From positions 1-64,000 of the forward strand of contig NZ_JAGSYC010000016.1 of assembly GCF_025685545.1 (NCBI RefSeq): a stretch of 64,000 nt of DNA, in the 5' to 3' direction. The notes beneath the pieces are model-generated. The model saw only the letters and a program-made list of their open reading frames with translations. It did not search any database and was not told the DNA's origin. The stretch is from Granulicella paludicola (GTDB lineage Bacteria > Acidobacteriota > Terriglobia > Terriglobales > Acidobacteriaceae). The translations under genes were made by a program, and so were the position numbers. Positions 26,055 through 35,279 of this stretch are shown here, piece by piece (position 1 is the first letter of the stretch; every line of letters begins with the position of its first letter).

Positions 26055-27185
26055 ATGGGAACAGTGTGGATGCGGACGACGGCGATGGCAGTGGTGGCAG
26101 CAGTAGCGGTGGCGGCTCCGGTATACCTGGTTGCGCAGGCTGCTCCTCATGCATCGGGCACGGTGAAGGCTGCGACGGGCACGGGACTCACGCTGACGTC
26201 GGCTGCGGGTCAGGACTACACGGTCACGATCTCGGGCGATACGAAGGTGCTGGTGGTGGCTCCAGGAGCGGCTCCGAAGGATGCGACGCCAGGAACGGCT
26301 GCGGATGTGGCGATGGGCGATAAGGCGATCGTGATCGGCACGGCGGGCGATGCGGGTACGGACCTGAAGGCGACGAAGGTGTACCTGATGAAGTCGGCTG
26401 CGATTGCGCAGAGCCATGCGGCGAGTGAAGCGGCGTGGGCGCAGGGTTTGGGCGGCATTGTGAAGAGTGTGGATGTGGCCGGGAACAAGGTGGTGCTGTC
26501 GAGCGGCATGAAGACGATCACGGTGGTGACGACGCCGTCGACGATCGTGCGTCACTATGCGGGCGACTCGGTGAACTTTGCCGATGCGAAGACGGCGCAG
26601 CTTGCGGATGTGAAGCCGGGTGATCAGCTGCGCGTGCGTGGCACCAAGGCGATGGACGGGCTGACGATCACGGCGGACGAGATGGTGGCGGGAACGTTCC
26701 ATAACTTCTCGGGGCTGATCACGGCGGTCGATGCGTCGGCGGGCACGGTCTCTTTGAAGGATCTGGCAACGAAAAAGATGGTGACGGTTTCGATTACGCC
26801 GAGCAGCAACGTGAAGCGGATCTCCACGCAGATGGCGACGATGATTGCTGCGCGGATGAAGGCTCCGGCTGGAGGTGGCGCTCCCGCAGGTGGCGGCGCT
26901 CCGGGTGCAGGTGGAGCAGAGGGTGGCCAGCGCGCTCGTGGCGGCGCGGCGGACCTGTCGCAGATGCTGGGACGGCTACCGGCGGAGACTGTGGCGGGTC
27001 TGAAGACGGGCGAGGCTGTGATGATCGTGGCGAGCGCGGGTACGGACGGTGCGAAGAACTCTGTGGTGACGCTAGTGGTCGGTGTCGAGCCGTTGCTGAC
27101 GGCATCGCCTAGCGGCGAGATGACGCTGTCGCCGTGGAGCATTGGCGGCGGTATGGAAGGCGGCGAAGGTGGCGGCGGCCGGTAG
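26055..27185 (+). CDS. Secreted DUF5666-like protein
   Basis: 376 aa with a signal peptide (about 1-28, PVYLVAQAAP). Three or more repeats of a small beta-barrel-like unit read G-x-VKS-x-(10)-V-x-(8)-V-x-(12)-L-x-x-VKPGDQLRVRG, the DUF5666 pattern; the second repeat is at about 128-205 and the third at about 206-270. A Gly/Ala-rich stretch (about 276-300) separates the last part. Function is unknown; in Acidobacteria such proteins accompany TonB receptors. Start chosen at 26055 because it lies directly before the signal peptide; an ATG five codons on is also possible. Confidence 0.7.
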   Translation: MGTVWMRTTAMAVVAAVAVAAPVYLVAQAAPHASGTVKAATGTGLTLTSAAGQDYTVTISGDTKVLVVAPGAAPKDATPGTAADVAMGDKAIVIGTAGDAGTDLKATKVYLMKSAAIAQSHAASEAAWAQGLGGIVKSVDVAGNKVVLSSGMKTITVVTTPSTIVRHYAGDSVNFADAKTAQLADVKPGDQLRVRGTKAMDGLTITADEMVAGTFHNFSGLITAVDASAGTVSLKDLATKKMVTVSITPSSNVKRISTQMATMIAARMKAPAGGGAPAGGGAPGAGGAEGGQRARGGAADLSQMLGRLPAETVAGLKTGEAVMIVASAGTDGAKNSVVTLVVGVEPLLTASPSGEMTLSPWSIGGGMEGGEGGGGR

Positions 27186-27332
27186 GTCGCAGCGATCTTT
27201 CTGGCTTCAGGTTGATTTGAGATTGAGTTTGTAGAGTGTGAAGACCTCGCTGCACGTTCTGTGAAGAGCTACGTGAGAGGCCGAGGGGAAGTTCTGCACT
27301 GAACGAGATACGGATTTGTACGAGGAGATGGA

Positions 27333-30300
27333 ATGCTTTTGCGCAAGCAGATGATGAGTGGATGGGTGTTCGCGACGGCGGCTTCGATGCTGTTGATGCA
27401 GCATGGGGCGTCGGCACAGACGGCAGCACCTGCGACGGTAGCAACGCAGGCACCGGCAGCTGCAGCGGCAGGAGTGACGCGGGTGCATGGCACCGTGGTC
27501 GATCCTGACGGCGAACTGATCCCGGGCGCGAAGGTGACGCTGACTCCGACGAAGGGCTCGGCGGCGAAGGAAGTGACCTCGGGCAGCGATGGCACGTACA
27601 GCATGCCGGTAGCTCCGGGTACGTACACGCTGGTGGTGACGATGCCGGGGTTTGCGACGTACTCGGCACTGAACGTGAAGGTGCTGGGCGTGGCGGCACA
27701 GACGTTCGATGTAAAGATGCAGGTGGGCACGGACGTGACGATCAACGTGGACGACACGGCTGCGCAGCTGAGTGTGGACCCGGATAACAATGCGAGTGCG
27801 ACGGTGCTGACAGGCGCTGCGCTGGATGCGCTGTCGGATGATCCGGACGATCTGCAGAGCGAGCTGGAAGCGCTGGCGGGACCGGCGGCGGGACCGAACG
27901 GAGCGCAGTTTTATATCGATGGCTTTACGGGTGGGCAGCTGCCGCCGAAGCAGTCGATCCGCGAGATTCGTATCAACCAGAATCCGTTCTCGGCGCAGTA
28001 TGACAAGCCGGGCTTTGGACGCGTGGAGATCTTTACGAAGCCGGGTTCGGACCAGTACCACGGCAGCGCGCAGTTCAATATCAACGATAAGGTGTTCAAC
28101 ACGGGCAGCCCGATCGTGCAGTCAAACGTGCCGCAACCGAACTATTACACGGTCCTGCTGAACGGACAGATAAGTGGGCCACTGACCAAGACGTCGTCGT
28201 TCACCTTCGGCGGCCAGTACCGCAACATTCACAACAACACGATCATCGATCCGCAGTCGTTGTATCAGCTGATCAGCAGCCCGGGCGTGGCGTGTGCGCC
28301 GGGTGGTTCGGCCGCGACCTGCCAGGTGTTGACGAGCTTCCCGAATTTTGTGGCGTCTGTTTCTACGCCGCAGACCCGCTATGACCTCAGCCCCCGCGTC
28401 GACTTTGCAATCGGAACGAAGAACACGGTGACGGCGCGGTACCGCTATGTTCAGGCGACTTCGAACAACCAGGGCATCGGCGGAAACGCCCTGGCAGCGA
28501 ATGCTTACACCGGAACGAGCGGCCAGCAGGAGGTGCAGTTGAGCCTGAATACGACGGTGTCGCAGAAGGTGATCAACGAGATTCACTTCGAGTGGGAACA
28601 GAGCACTTCGAGCGATACGCCGTTGAATACGACACCGCAGCTGTCGGTTTCGGGTGGGTTCACCACGGGCGGCGATTCGACGACGGGCAACACGAGCGAC
28701 ACGCAGAATCACTTCGAGTATCAGGATTACACCTCGATCGCGCTGGCGCACAACTTCATCCGCATGGGCGGGCGCGTGCGCACGACGAGCGACACGAACA
28801 CGACGAACGCGAACTCGAACGGCAGCTTTGCATTCCTTAGCAACAGCACATCGACGGCGCTGCAGAACTACATCAACGGCACGCCGAGCCAGTTCAGCAT
28901 TGTGACCTACGCGCACCCGACGGTGCAGGCGACGACGGTGGATGCCGGCTTGTATGCAGAGGATGACTGGAAGCCGCGACCGAACCTGACGATAAGCTAC
29001 GGCATGCGTTACGAGCTGCAGAACTTTATCAGCGATAAGTCGGATTTTGCTCCGCGTGTTGCCGTGGCGTATGGCGTGGGCAAGAAGAAGAGCGGTGGAC
29101 CCCTAGTGGTTGCTCGTGCGGGTTATGGTCTGTTCTACGATCGCCTGACATTGGCGAGCCAGTTGAATACTGTGCAGGAAAACGGAGTGAACCAGATTCC
29201 GTCGACGGTGACGAACCCAGTGCTATCGGCGACCTGCTCGGCGACGGTGGCAGGGAACCAGACGGGTTGCGGAGCGAGCGCGACGACTGGCCATGTGCAG
29301 ACGCAAGCTGTGCAGACGCAGGCTGACTTTGGTCGCGGCTACCGCTCGCCGTACCAGGAGCAGGTGAACCTGGGTGCGGATATTTCGCCGTTCAAGAATG
29401 CGACGGTATCGTTCAACTACCAGCATGTGGTGGGTATCCATCAGCTGGTGAACGCGAACCTGAATGCGCAGGCAGATTCCATCAATCCCAGCGCGCCGAT
29501 CAACAACACCTACCTGACGGAGGGCTACTTCCGGCAGAACCAGTTCATTACGAACTTCAACTATCGTGGATCGGCGAGGTGGTCGCTTTCGAGCTTCTAC
29601 GTGATCAACTTCGATACGAAGTCGGACACGGCGGGTGTGAGCAGTTCGGTAACGGACCCGTACAACATTGCGACGGATTACGGCCGTGCGAGCTTCGATA
29701 TAAAGAATCAGCTCTTCCTGTTTGGAAGCTTCAACTTCCCGCACCTGATCACGGTTTCACCGCTGGTGTCGGCGCGTTCGGGGCAGCCGGTAAACATTAC
29801 GACGGGTTCGGATAACTTTGGCTACCTTACGAACAACACTCGCCCGATCTTTGCGACGACTGGAACCGCAGGAGCGAAGACGTTCGGAGGTTGCGGCACG
29901 TTTGTCGATCCGGGCGACGCTCCGGGTGTCCACTACACGCAGATTCCCACGAATTATTGCACGGGCCCTGCGGCCTTTACAGCGAACTTCCGCATCAGCA
30001 AGACGATCGGCTTCGGCAAAAAGGCCGGGGCTCCTGCGAACCGCAACCAGGGCGGTGGCGATGGCGGACCTCCGCAGGGCGGCGGCAATCGCGGCGGCGG
30101 CGGTGGTGGACCTCGTGGCGGCGGCGGTGGTGGCGGCTTCGGCGGCGGCCCCGGTGGCGGCGGCGGTCGTGGCGGTGGAGCGACCAGCGGCAAGAAATAC
30201 AACGTGGTGTTCGCTGCGCAGTTCCAGAACATCTTCAACGTTGCCGACCGCGCGACACCGAATGGCACGTTGAGCTCGCCGACGTTTGGCTCTCTCACGG

Positions 30301-30374
30301 CGCTTGCTGGCCAGCAGTTCACGTCGAACGATGCAGTACGGCGTGTGCAGCTTTCGGCCTCGTTCAACTTTTAG
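27333..30374 (+). CDS. TonB-dependent outer-membrane receptor with carboxypeptidase-regulatory domain
   Basis: 1013 aa. A signal peptide (about 1-29, QHGASAQ) precedes a carboxypeptidase-regulatory-like domain (about 49-130: VHGTVVDPDGELIPGAKV), then a plug region (about 140-240, QFYIDGF, IREIRINQNPFSAQYDKPGFG) and a barrel ending in the aromatic VQLSASFNF. This is the Oar-type layout used in Acidobacteria for uptake of oligosaccharides or peptides. Residues about 900-955 form an extreme Gly/Arg/Pro-rich loop. The preceding DUF5666-like gene is 147 bp upstream and may be partnered. Substrate not deducible. Confidence 0.88.
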   Translation: MLLRKQMMSGWVFATAASMLLMQHGASAQTAAPATVATQAPAAAAAGVTRVHGTVVDPDGELIPGAKVTLTPTKGSAAKEVTSGSDGTYSMPVAPGTYTLVVTMPGFATYSALNVKVLGVAAQTFDVKMQVGTDVTINVDDTAAQLSVDPDNNASATVLTGAALDALSDDPDDLQSELEALAGPAAGPNGAQFYIDGFTGGQLPPKQSIREIRINQNPFSAQYDKPGFGRVEIFTKPGSDQYHGSAQFNINDKVFNTGSPIVQSNVPQPNYYTVLLNGQISGPLTKTSSFTFGGQYRNIHNNTIIDPQSLYQLISSPGVACAPGGSAATCQVLTSFPNFVASVSTPQTRYDLSPRVDFAIGTKNTVTARYRYVQATSNNQGIGGNALAANAYTGTSGQQEVQLSLNTTVSQKVINEIHFEWEQSTSSDTPLNTTPQLSVSGGFTTGGDSTTGNTSDTQNHFEYQDYTSIALAHNFIRMGGRVRTTSDTNTTNANSNGSFAFLSNSTSTALQNYINGTPSQFSIVTYAHPTVQATTVDAGLYAEDDWKPRPNLTISYGMRYELQNFISDKSDFAPRVAVAYGVGKKKSGGPLVVARAGYGLFYDRLTLASQLNTVQENGVNQIPSTVTNPVLSATCSATVAGNQTGCGASATTGHVQTQAVQTQADFGRGYRSPYQEQVNLGADISPFKNATVSFNYQHVVGIHQLVNANLNAQADSINPSAPINNTYLTEGYFRQNQFITNFNYRGSARWSLSSFYVINFDTKSDTAGVSSSVTDPYNIATDYGRASFDIKNQLFLFGSFNFPHLITVSPLVSARSGQPVNITTGSDNFGYLTNNTRPIFATTGTAGAKTFGGCGTFVDPGDAPGVHYTQIPTNYCTGPAAFTANFRISKTIGFGKKAGAPANRNQGGGDGGPPQGGGNRGGGGGGPRGGGGGGGFGGGPGGGGGRGGGATSGKKYNVVFAAQFQNIFNVADRATPNGTLSSPTFGSLTALAGQQFTSNDAVRRVQLSASFNF

Positions 30375-30391
30375 AGGCAGCGAGTAGGGAT

Positions 30392-30407
30392 CAGGGAATA
30401 GGGAGTA
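30392..30407 (+). repeat. Third copy of the 16-bp CAGGGAATAGGGAGTA repeat
   Basis: Exact copy of the unit repeated in tandem at 25672-25703, again just after the end of a coding region and just before a terminator. Confidence 0.8.
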
Positions 30408-30413
30408 AAAGGA

Positions 30414-30451
30414 CAAGAGGCGTGACCGCATTGGTCACGCCTCTTGTTTTT
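30414..30451 (+). terminator. Intrinsic terminator after the TonB receptor gene
   Basis: Stem of 14 bp (30414-30427 with 30433-30446), 5-nt loop, followed by TTTTT. Confidence 0.88.
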
Positions 30452-30480
30452 GGGTCTAATGGTAGGTGTAAAGGCGGGCT

Positions 30481-32280
30481 ATGAACGGACAGCAGGGTAA
30501 CAAGATGGCGGGGCGGGAACTGGATGCGAAGGGCGCAGTTGCGGGTGGAGTAAAGTCGCCGCTGCTGGGGAGTTTTGCGCGTACGACGCTGCTGGTGTTG
30601 CTGGTGCTGTTCGTGCTGGGTGCGGTAGTGGCGTGGCGGACGAGTGGAGCGATGGCGGACCTGCCGTTTCTGCAGCAGGGTAAGGGGCTGCAGACTCGGA
30701 AGACGCTGGTGGATGAGACGCCCTGGAAGACGGCGCAGGCACTGTCGGCGCAGGCTGTCTCGCAGGAGGAGCTGGCATTTGCACGGCAGGCGGAACACCT
30801 CGCGGATCACGAGGTGGATCAGGCGTTTGCGACGGCTCTACGTGAGGCGACGCTGAAGCAGAAGACGCTGAAGGGGGAGGCACTCGATCTGCAGCAGAAG
30901 GTGGCGCAACTGACGACTCTCGTGGCGCAGGACCAGGCGGCGCTTTTGACGGTTGCGAAGGGTGGCGAGGATGAGGATATTGCCAAGGCGCAGCTGGGGC
31001 TCGATCAGGACCAGCTAAGCGATGCGAAGGGCGATCTGGCGCGAGCGAGTGGCGATCAGCGCGATGCGATTCAGCAGGAGCTGACGCAGCGCGATGCCGA
31101 GGTGAAGAAGTTCGAGGCTTCGGGTGGAGTGGGCGAGGTGGCGGTGATTGCGGTGTCGAGATACCGCACGCTGGCCGGGTTGATCGGGGCATGGCAGCGG
31201 CAGGGCAAGCGGTACAAGCTGGTGCTCGAAGCGAAGGCGGCGGCACAGAGCGATGCGGCGAAGCTGACGGTGCAGCACAATGCGCTGGAGGCGGCGGCGG
31301 GCAAGGGAACGGGCGATGCACAGGGCGCGGACAAGCTGGCGGGGCTGAAGCGGCTCTCGCTGCAGCGGGAGCTGATGTCGATGTATGACGACCGCATTGC
31401 GACCGAAGGGCAGCTGGCGGATGTGTACGACCGTTGGGCGACGCAGATCCTGCTGCAGCATGCGATCGTGCGACATCTGCTGGTGGTGCAGACGATCTAT
31501 GTGTTGGTGATTCTGATGGTGGGGATCCTGTTGAGTGCAGTGGCGAGGCGGATTGCGGAGCGGGAGACGACTGACCGTCGCAGGGCGCGGACGTTGAGCT
31601 GGATCGCGCGGCTGACGGTGCAGGCATTGATGCTGGTGAGCATCCTGATGGTGGTGTTCGGATCGCCGGGGCAGCTTTCGACGGTGATTGGATTGGTGAC
31701 GGCAGGACTCACCGTGGCGTTGCAGGACTTCATCCTGGCGTTTGTGGGATGGTTTGTGCTGATGGGGCAGAGCGGCATCGGCGTAGGGGACGCGGTAGAG
31801 ATCGATGGCGTGCAGGGCGAGGTGGTCGAGATCGGTGTGTTCCGCACGACGCTGCTGGAGACGGGCAACTGGGCTTCGTCGGGACATCCGACAGGGCGGC
31901 GCGTGGCGTTCAACAACAAGTATGCGATCAGCGGGCGCTACTTCAACTTCACGACCTCGGGACAGTGGATGTGGGACGAGTTCACGCTGTCGGTGCCTGC
32001 GGGGCAGGATGTTGCGGCGACGATGAGCCGCGTGCAGAAGGTGATGACGACCGCGACCGAGAGCGATACGCGGACGGCCGAGGCCGAGTGGAAGCAGGCG
32101 ACGGGGCAGAGGGGTCTCAGCCAGTTTTCGGCGGAGCCTGCGGTGAATGTGCGGCCTGCGGGTGGCGGCGCGGAGCTGGTGGTGCGGTATGTGACGCGCG
32201 CGGCGGGGCGGTCGGAGCGGCGAAGCATGCTGCTGGAGACAGTGCTGGATTCGTTGCAGGTGCCGGAGCCAGCAAAGTAG
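30481..32280 (+). CDS. MscS-family mechanosensitive channel with coiled-coil N-domain
   Basis: 599 aa. A first transmembrane helix at about 36-58 is followed by a long helical, probably periplasmic, region (about 75-310) rich in Gln/Ala/Lys. Three further helices at about 340-362, 382-400 and 405-430 lead into the MscS pore helix (GLVTAGLTVALQDFILAF) and the beta domain (GDAVEIDGVQGEVVEIGVFRTTLLE). The pore/beta segment is diagnostic. The large N-domain resembles MscK/YbdG-type members more than the short MscS. It probably protects against hypo-osmotic shock at the inner membrane. Confidence 0.9.
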   Translation: MNGQQGNKMAGRELDAKGAVAGGVKSPLLGSFARTTLLVLLVLFVLGAVVAWRTSGAMADLPFLQQGKGLQTRKTLVDETPWKTAQALSAQAVSQEELAFARQAEHLADHEVDQAFATALREATLKQKTLKGEALDLQQKVAQLTTLVAQDQAALLTVAKGGEDEDIAKAQLGLDQDQLSDAKGDLARASGDQRDAIQQELTQRDAEVKKFEASGGVGEVAVIAVSRYRTLAGLIGAWQRQGKRYKLVLEAKAAAQSDAAKLTVQHNALEAAAGKGTGDAQGADKLAGLKRLSLQRELMSMYDDRIATEGQLADVYDRWATQILLQHAIVRHLLVVQTIYVLVILMVGILLSAVARRIAERETTDRRRARTLSWIARLTVQALMLVSILMVVFGSPGQLSTVIGLVTAGLTVALQDFILAFVGWFVLMGQSGIGVGDAVEIDGVQGEVVEIGVFRTTLLETGNWASSGHPTGRRVAFNNKYAISGRYFNFTTSGQWMWDEFTLSVPAGQDVAATMSRVQKVMTTATESDTRTAEAEWKQATGQRGLSQFSAEPAVNVRPAGGGAELVVRYVTRAAGRSERRSMLLETVLDSLQVPEPAK

Positions 32281-32283
32281 AGG

Positions 32284-32400
32284 CTAGAGCATTTTCCCTG
32301 TTACTGGGTTTCTAGAGAAAGCCGTGCAGTGGCGTTTTCATTGGGAGAAAACGCCCATAAGAGTGTTGGCCCGGCTATACTCACAGGGAAAATGCTCTAG
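32284..32400. repeat. 117-bp MITE-like element with 18-bp perfect terminal inverted repeats
   Basis: Positions 32284-32301 and 32383-32400 are exact reverse complements beginning and ending in CTAG. Inside is a second 9-bp hairpin (32331-32339 with 32347-32355). It encodes nothing. Its right end supplies the TAG stop codon of the aldehyde dehydrogenase gene (32397-32399). Small size, terminal repeats and internal symmetry suggest a miniature mobile element, although it may also act as terminator for the convergent genes. Confidence 0.7.
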
Positions 32401-33830
32401 TCGTTCTGCTCGATTTCGAAGAGGGTGCGCTGGGGCTTGTGGATGCCGCGGAGCTCGGCGACGACGACGGTCTTGGCATTGAGGAACTCGCGCATGCCCT
32501 GCGAAGAGAGTTCGCGGCCGTAGCCAGAGTTCTTGATGCCACCGAAGGGGAGTCGCGGATCGCTGGCGACCTGGGCGTTGAAGAAGATGCTGCCGCACTG
32601 GAGGTCGGAGGCAAAGCGCTGCTGCTCGGTGAGGTCGTTGGTCCAGACACTGGCACCGAGGCCGAAGGGTGTGTCGTTGGCGAGGGTGATGGCTTCTTCG
32701 ATGGAGGCGACGCGGAAGAGGAGTGCGAGTGGGCCGAAGGTTTCCTGCTTGGCGATGTCGCTGGTGAGTGGCACGTTGGCGATGACGGTGGGCTGGATGT
32801 AGTTGCCAGAGGCCAACGGGTCAGGGAGGTGCAGGCGCTTGCCGCCGGTGAGGAGTTCACCGCCTGCAGCGAGGGCGGCGTCGATCTGGGCGAGGAGGGT
32901 GTCGAGGATTTTGGGTGTGGCGAGTGGACCGATCTGCGTGGCGGCGACGGTAGGGTCGCCGACGCGCTGGGCCGCCATGGCTTCAACGAAGCGGCGTGTG
33001 AAGGGCTCGTAGACGCTGTCGTGGATAAGGAAGCGCTTGGCGGCGATGCAAGACTGGCCATTGTTCATGCAGCGGGCGCGAACGGCGGTGTCGACGGCGG
33101 CGATGACGTCGGCGGAACGCATGACGATAAAGGGATCGGAGCCGCCGAGTTCGAGGACGGTCTTCTTGAGGAACCAACCTGCTTGCGCGGCGACGGAGCG
33201 GCCTGCGGCTTCGGAGCCGGTAAGCGTAATGGCGGCGATGCGTTTGTCGGCGATGACGGTTTCGACCTGCTCGGTTTCGAGGAGCAGCGTCTGGAAGCTG
33301 CCACGGGGGAAGCCTGCGCGACGGATGAGGGTTTCGATGGCGAGCGCGCACTGCGGGACGTTGAGTGCGTGCTTGAGCAGGCTGACGTTGCCAGCCATGA
33401 GGGCAGGTGCGGCGAAGCGAAAGACCTGCCAGAGGGGGAAGTTCCACGGCATGATGGCGAGGACGATGCCGAGGGGATCGTAGCGGACGTAGGACTCTTC
33501 GTGCTCGGTTTTGACGTGCTCGGGGGCGAGGATGGCTGGGGCGTGCTCGGCATAGTAGCGGCAGCAGGCGGCGCACTTGGCGATCTCTTCGCGGGAGGCG
33601 GAGAGGGTCTTGCCCATCTCGGCGGTCATCGTAGCGGCGAGCTCTTCGGTCTCGGATTCGAGGAGGAGCGCTAGGCGACGCATCCAGAAGATGCGCTGGT
33701 CGAGACGGAGCTGCGGGTAGGTGCGGGCGGCGTCGGCAGCAAGGGTGAGGCGCTGGTCGAGTTGCTCGGGGGTGAGAGCTGCGAAGGTGCGAAGAAGCTG
33801 GCCGGTAGCGGGGTTGATCGACTGAATCAT
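32397..33830 (-). CDS. NAD(P)-dependent aldehyde dehydrogenase (succinate-semialdehyde type)
   Basis: 477 aa, full-length ALDH superfamily member. The catalytic Cys lies in NNGQSCIAAKR and the general-base Glu in LELGGSDPF; cofactor-binding PWNFPLWQ and TGSEAAGRSVA are present. The AMTAEMGKTLSASREEI-like N-domain and the PFGGIKNSGYGREL end place it with GabD/SSADH-like enzymes. It is the last gene of the ureide operon, 45 bp after the ureidoglycolate amidohydrolase gene. Its link to the pathway is only positional; the operon product is glyoxylate, for which this family is not the usual enzyme. Confidence 0.88.
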   Translation of the reverse strand: MIQSINPATGQLLRTFAALTPEQLDQRLTLAADAARTYPQLRLDQRIFWMRRLALLLESETEELAATMTAEMGKTLSASREEIAKCAACCRYYAEHAPAILAPEHVKTEHEESYVRYDPLGIVLAIMPWNFPLWQVFRFAAPALMAGNVSLLKHALNVPQCALAIETLIRRAGFPRGSFQTLLLETEQVETVIADKRIAAITLTGSEAAGRSVAAQAGWFLKKTVLELGGSDPFIVMRSADVIAAVDTAVRARCMNNGQSCIAAKRFLIHDSVYEPFTRRFVEAMAAQRVGDPTVAATQIGPLATPKILDTLLAQIDAALAAGGELLTGGKRLHLPDPLASGNYIQPTVIANVPLTSDIAKQETFGPLALLFRVASIEEAITLANDTPFGLGASVWTNDLTEQQRFASDLQCGSIFFNAQVASDPRLPFGGIKNSGYGRELSSQGMREFLNAKTVVVAELRGIHKPQRTLFEIEQND

Positions 33831-33875
33831 AGGAGGCAGAGAACAGGAGACAGTGAGCAGTGAGTTGGGTTGAGG

Positions 33876-35201
33876 CTATTCGTTCGCGAGCTGAGCGAGG
33901 GTGAGAGCGAGTATACGTGTACCAAGGGCGATGGATTCTGGTGTGGAGTACTCGTCGGGGCGATGGGAGACGCCGTTGCGGCAGGGGATGAAGAGCATGG
34001 CGATGGGAGCGAGGCGGGCCATGAAGGTGCTGTCGTGGTAGGCGCGCGAGACCATCTTGAGGTACGGGACGTGCTCGGAGTCGCAGATGGAGGCGAGGGT
34101 GTTGACGATGTGCTCGCCGCTGATGGCGGGCGTGTCGGCGTTGATGCGCTCTTCGGTGATGCGAACGCCGCGGCGGGACTGGAGGTCGGCGATGTCGGCG
34201 CGGACGGCGGACATGGTGTGCTCGCGGCGCTCGGGGTCGGTGTCGCGGATGTCGAGCATGAGGGTGACGCGCGAGGGGACGGAGTTCACGTTGCCGGGAT
34301 GCACTTGAACGGAGCCGACGGTGGCGACGGAGTCCACGCCGGAGAGGCCTTCTGCTTTGGCGGCAGCGTTGGCGGCGAGGGTGTGGCGTTCGATGGAGAG
34401 GATGAGTTCCGAGGCGGCGGTGAGAGCATCGCGGCGGTCGGGCATGAGCAGAGCGCCGGCGTGGCCGCCGAAGCCTTCGAGGGTGAAGCGATAGCTGGCG
34501 GGAGCGGCGATGTTGGTGACGATGCCGAGAGGGATTCCTGCGCGTTCGAGGAGGGGGCCTTGCTCAATGTGGAGCTCGACCCAGGCGTGGTAATAGCCGA
34601 TGGGGAGCGTGACCTCGGTGAGTGGGCCGGTGAAGCCTGCGGCGGTGCGAACGTCGTGCAGGGTGAGGCCGGTGGTGGCCGTGGGATCACTTTCAGGCAG
34701 GCGATCGGGCAGGGTGTCGGTGGTGGTGGGATCGAGGACGCCGCCGAGCAGGCGAGAGCCTAAACAGCCGATGCCGAAGCGGGTGGGCTCCTCGCTGGTG
34801 AGCATCAGGAGCTCAAGGGTACGCTTGGGCGTGAAGCCGGCCTGTTTGAGGGCGCGCATAGCTTCGAGGCCGCCGAGGACGCCGACGGTGCCGTCGTACA
34901 TGCCGGCGTGAGGGATGGCGTCGGTGTGGGAGCCGGTGCCGACCACGCCGAGGTCGGGGTCGGCACCCTGCCAGCGGATGTAGGTGTTGCCGACGGGATC
35001 GACGCGGGTGGTAAAGCCAGCTTCATGCGCGAGCTCGAGCAGCCAGGCGCGGGCTTCGAGATCGCGTGGGGTGAAGACGATGCGCGTGACGGCCTGCGTG
35101 GGCGCTGGGAGTAAGGTGTCCGTGGTGGGCGGGCAGTCGGTGAGCGTGGCGAGGTGATGGAGCTCGCTGAGGAGGCGGTCGGCGTTGATGATGAGGGTCA
35201 T
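33876..35201 (-). CDS. M20 family ureidoglycolate amidohydrolase
   Basis: 441 aa Zn/Mn amidohydrolase of the M20 N-carbamoyl group. Metal and active-site motifs: GTGSHTDAIPHAG, YDGTVGVLG, TSEEPTRFGIGCLGSRLLGG and ELHIEQGP. The segment TSEEPTRFGIGCLGSR closely matches what I remember of plant ureidoglycolate amidohydrolase, where the second M20 enzyme of this operon instead looks like allantoate amidohydrolase. It would release two ammonia and CO2 from ureidoglycolate and give glyoxylate. Assignment between the two M20 enzymes is inference from motifs and pathway logic. Confidence 0.75.
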   Translation of the reverse strand: MTLIINADRLLSELHHLATLTDCPPTTDTLLPAPTQAVTRIVFTPRDLEARAWLLELAHEAGFTTRVDPVGNTYIRWQGADPDLGVVGTGSHTDAIPHAGMYDGTVGVLGGLEAMRALKQAGFTPKRTLELLMLTSEEPTRFGIGCLGSRLLGGVLDPTTTDTLPDRLPESDPTATTGLTLHDVRTAAGFTGPLTEVTLPIGYYHAWVELHIEQGPLLERAGIPLGIVTNIAAPASYRFTLEGFGGHAGALLMPDRRDALTAASELILSIERHTLAANAAAKAEGLSGVDSVATVGSVQVHPGNVNSVPSRVTLMLDIRDTDPERREHTMSAVRADIADLQSRRGVRITEERINADTPAISGEHIVNTLASICDSEHVPYLKMVSRAYHDSTFMARLAPIAMLFIPCRNGVSHRPDEYSTPESIALGTRILALTLAQLANE

Positions 35202-35225
35202 GATGTTTGTGCCGGAGTGCGCAAG

Positions 35226-35259
35226 ATGCAGATTCCTCCGCTGCGCTGCGGAATGACAA
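35226..35259. repeat. 34-bp repeat copy 1 inside the ureide operon
   Basis: Exact 34-bp match to 39720-39753, with an internal CCGC/GCGG hairpin. Copies lie in the two largest gaps of the operon. Part of the same broad repeat family as at 14173. Confidence 0.85.
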
Positions 35260-35279
35260 GTGAAAAAGGACCGCGAGCG

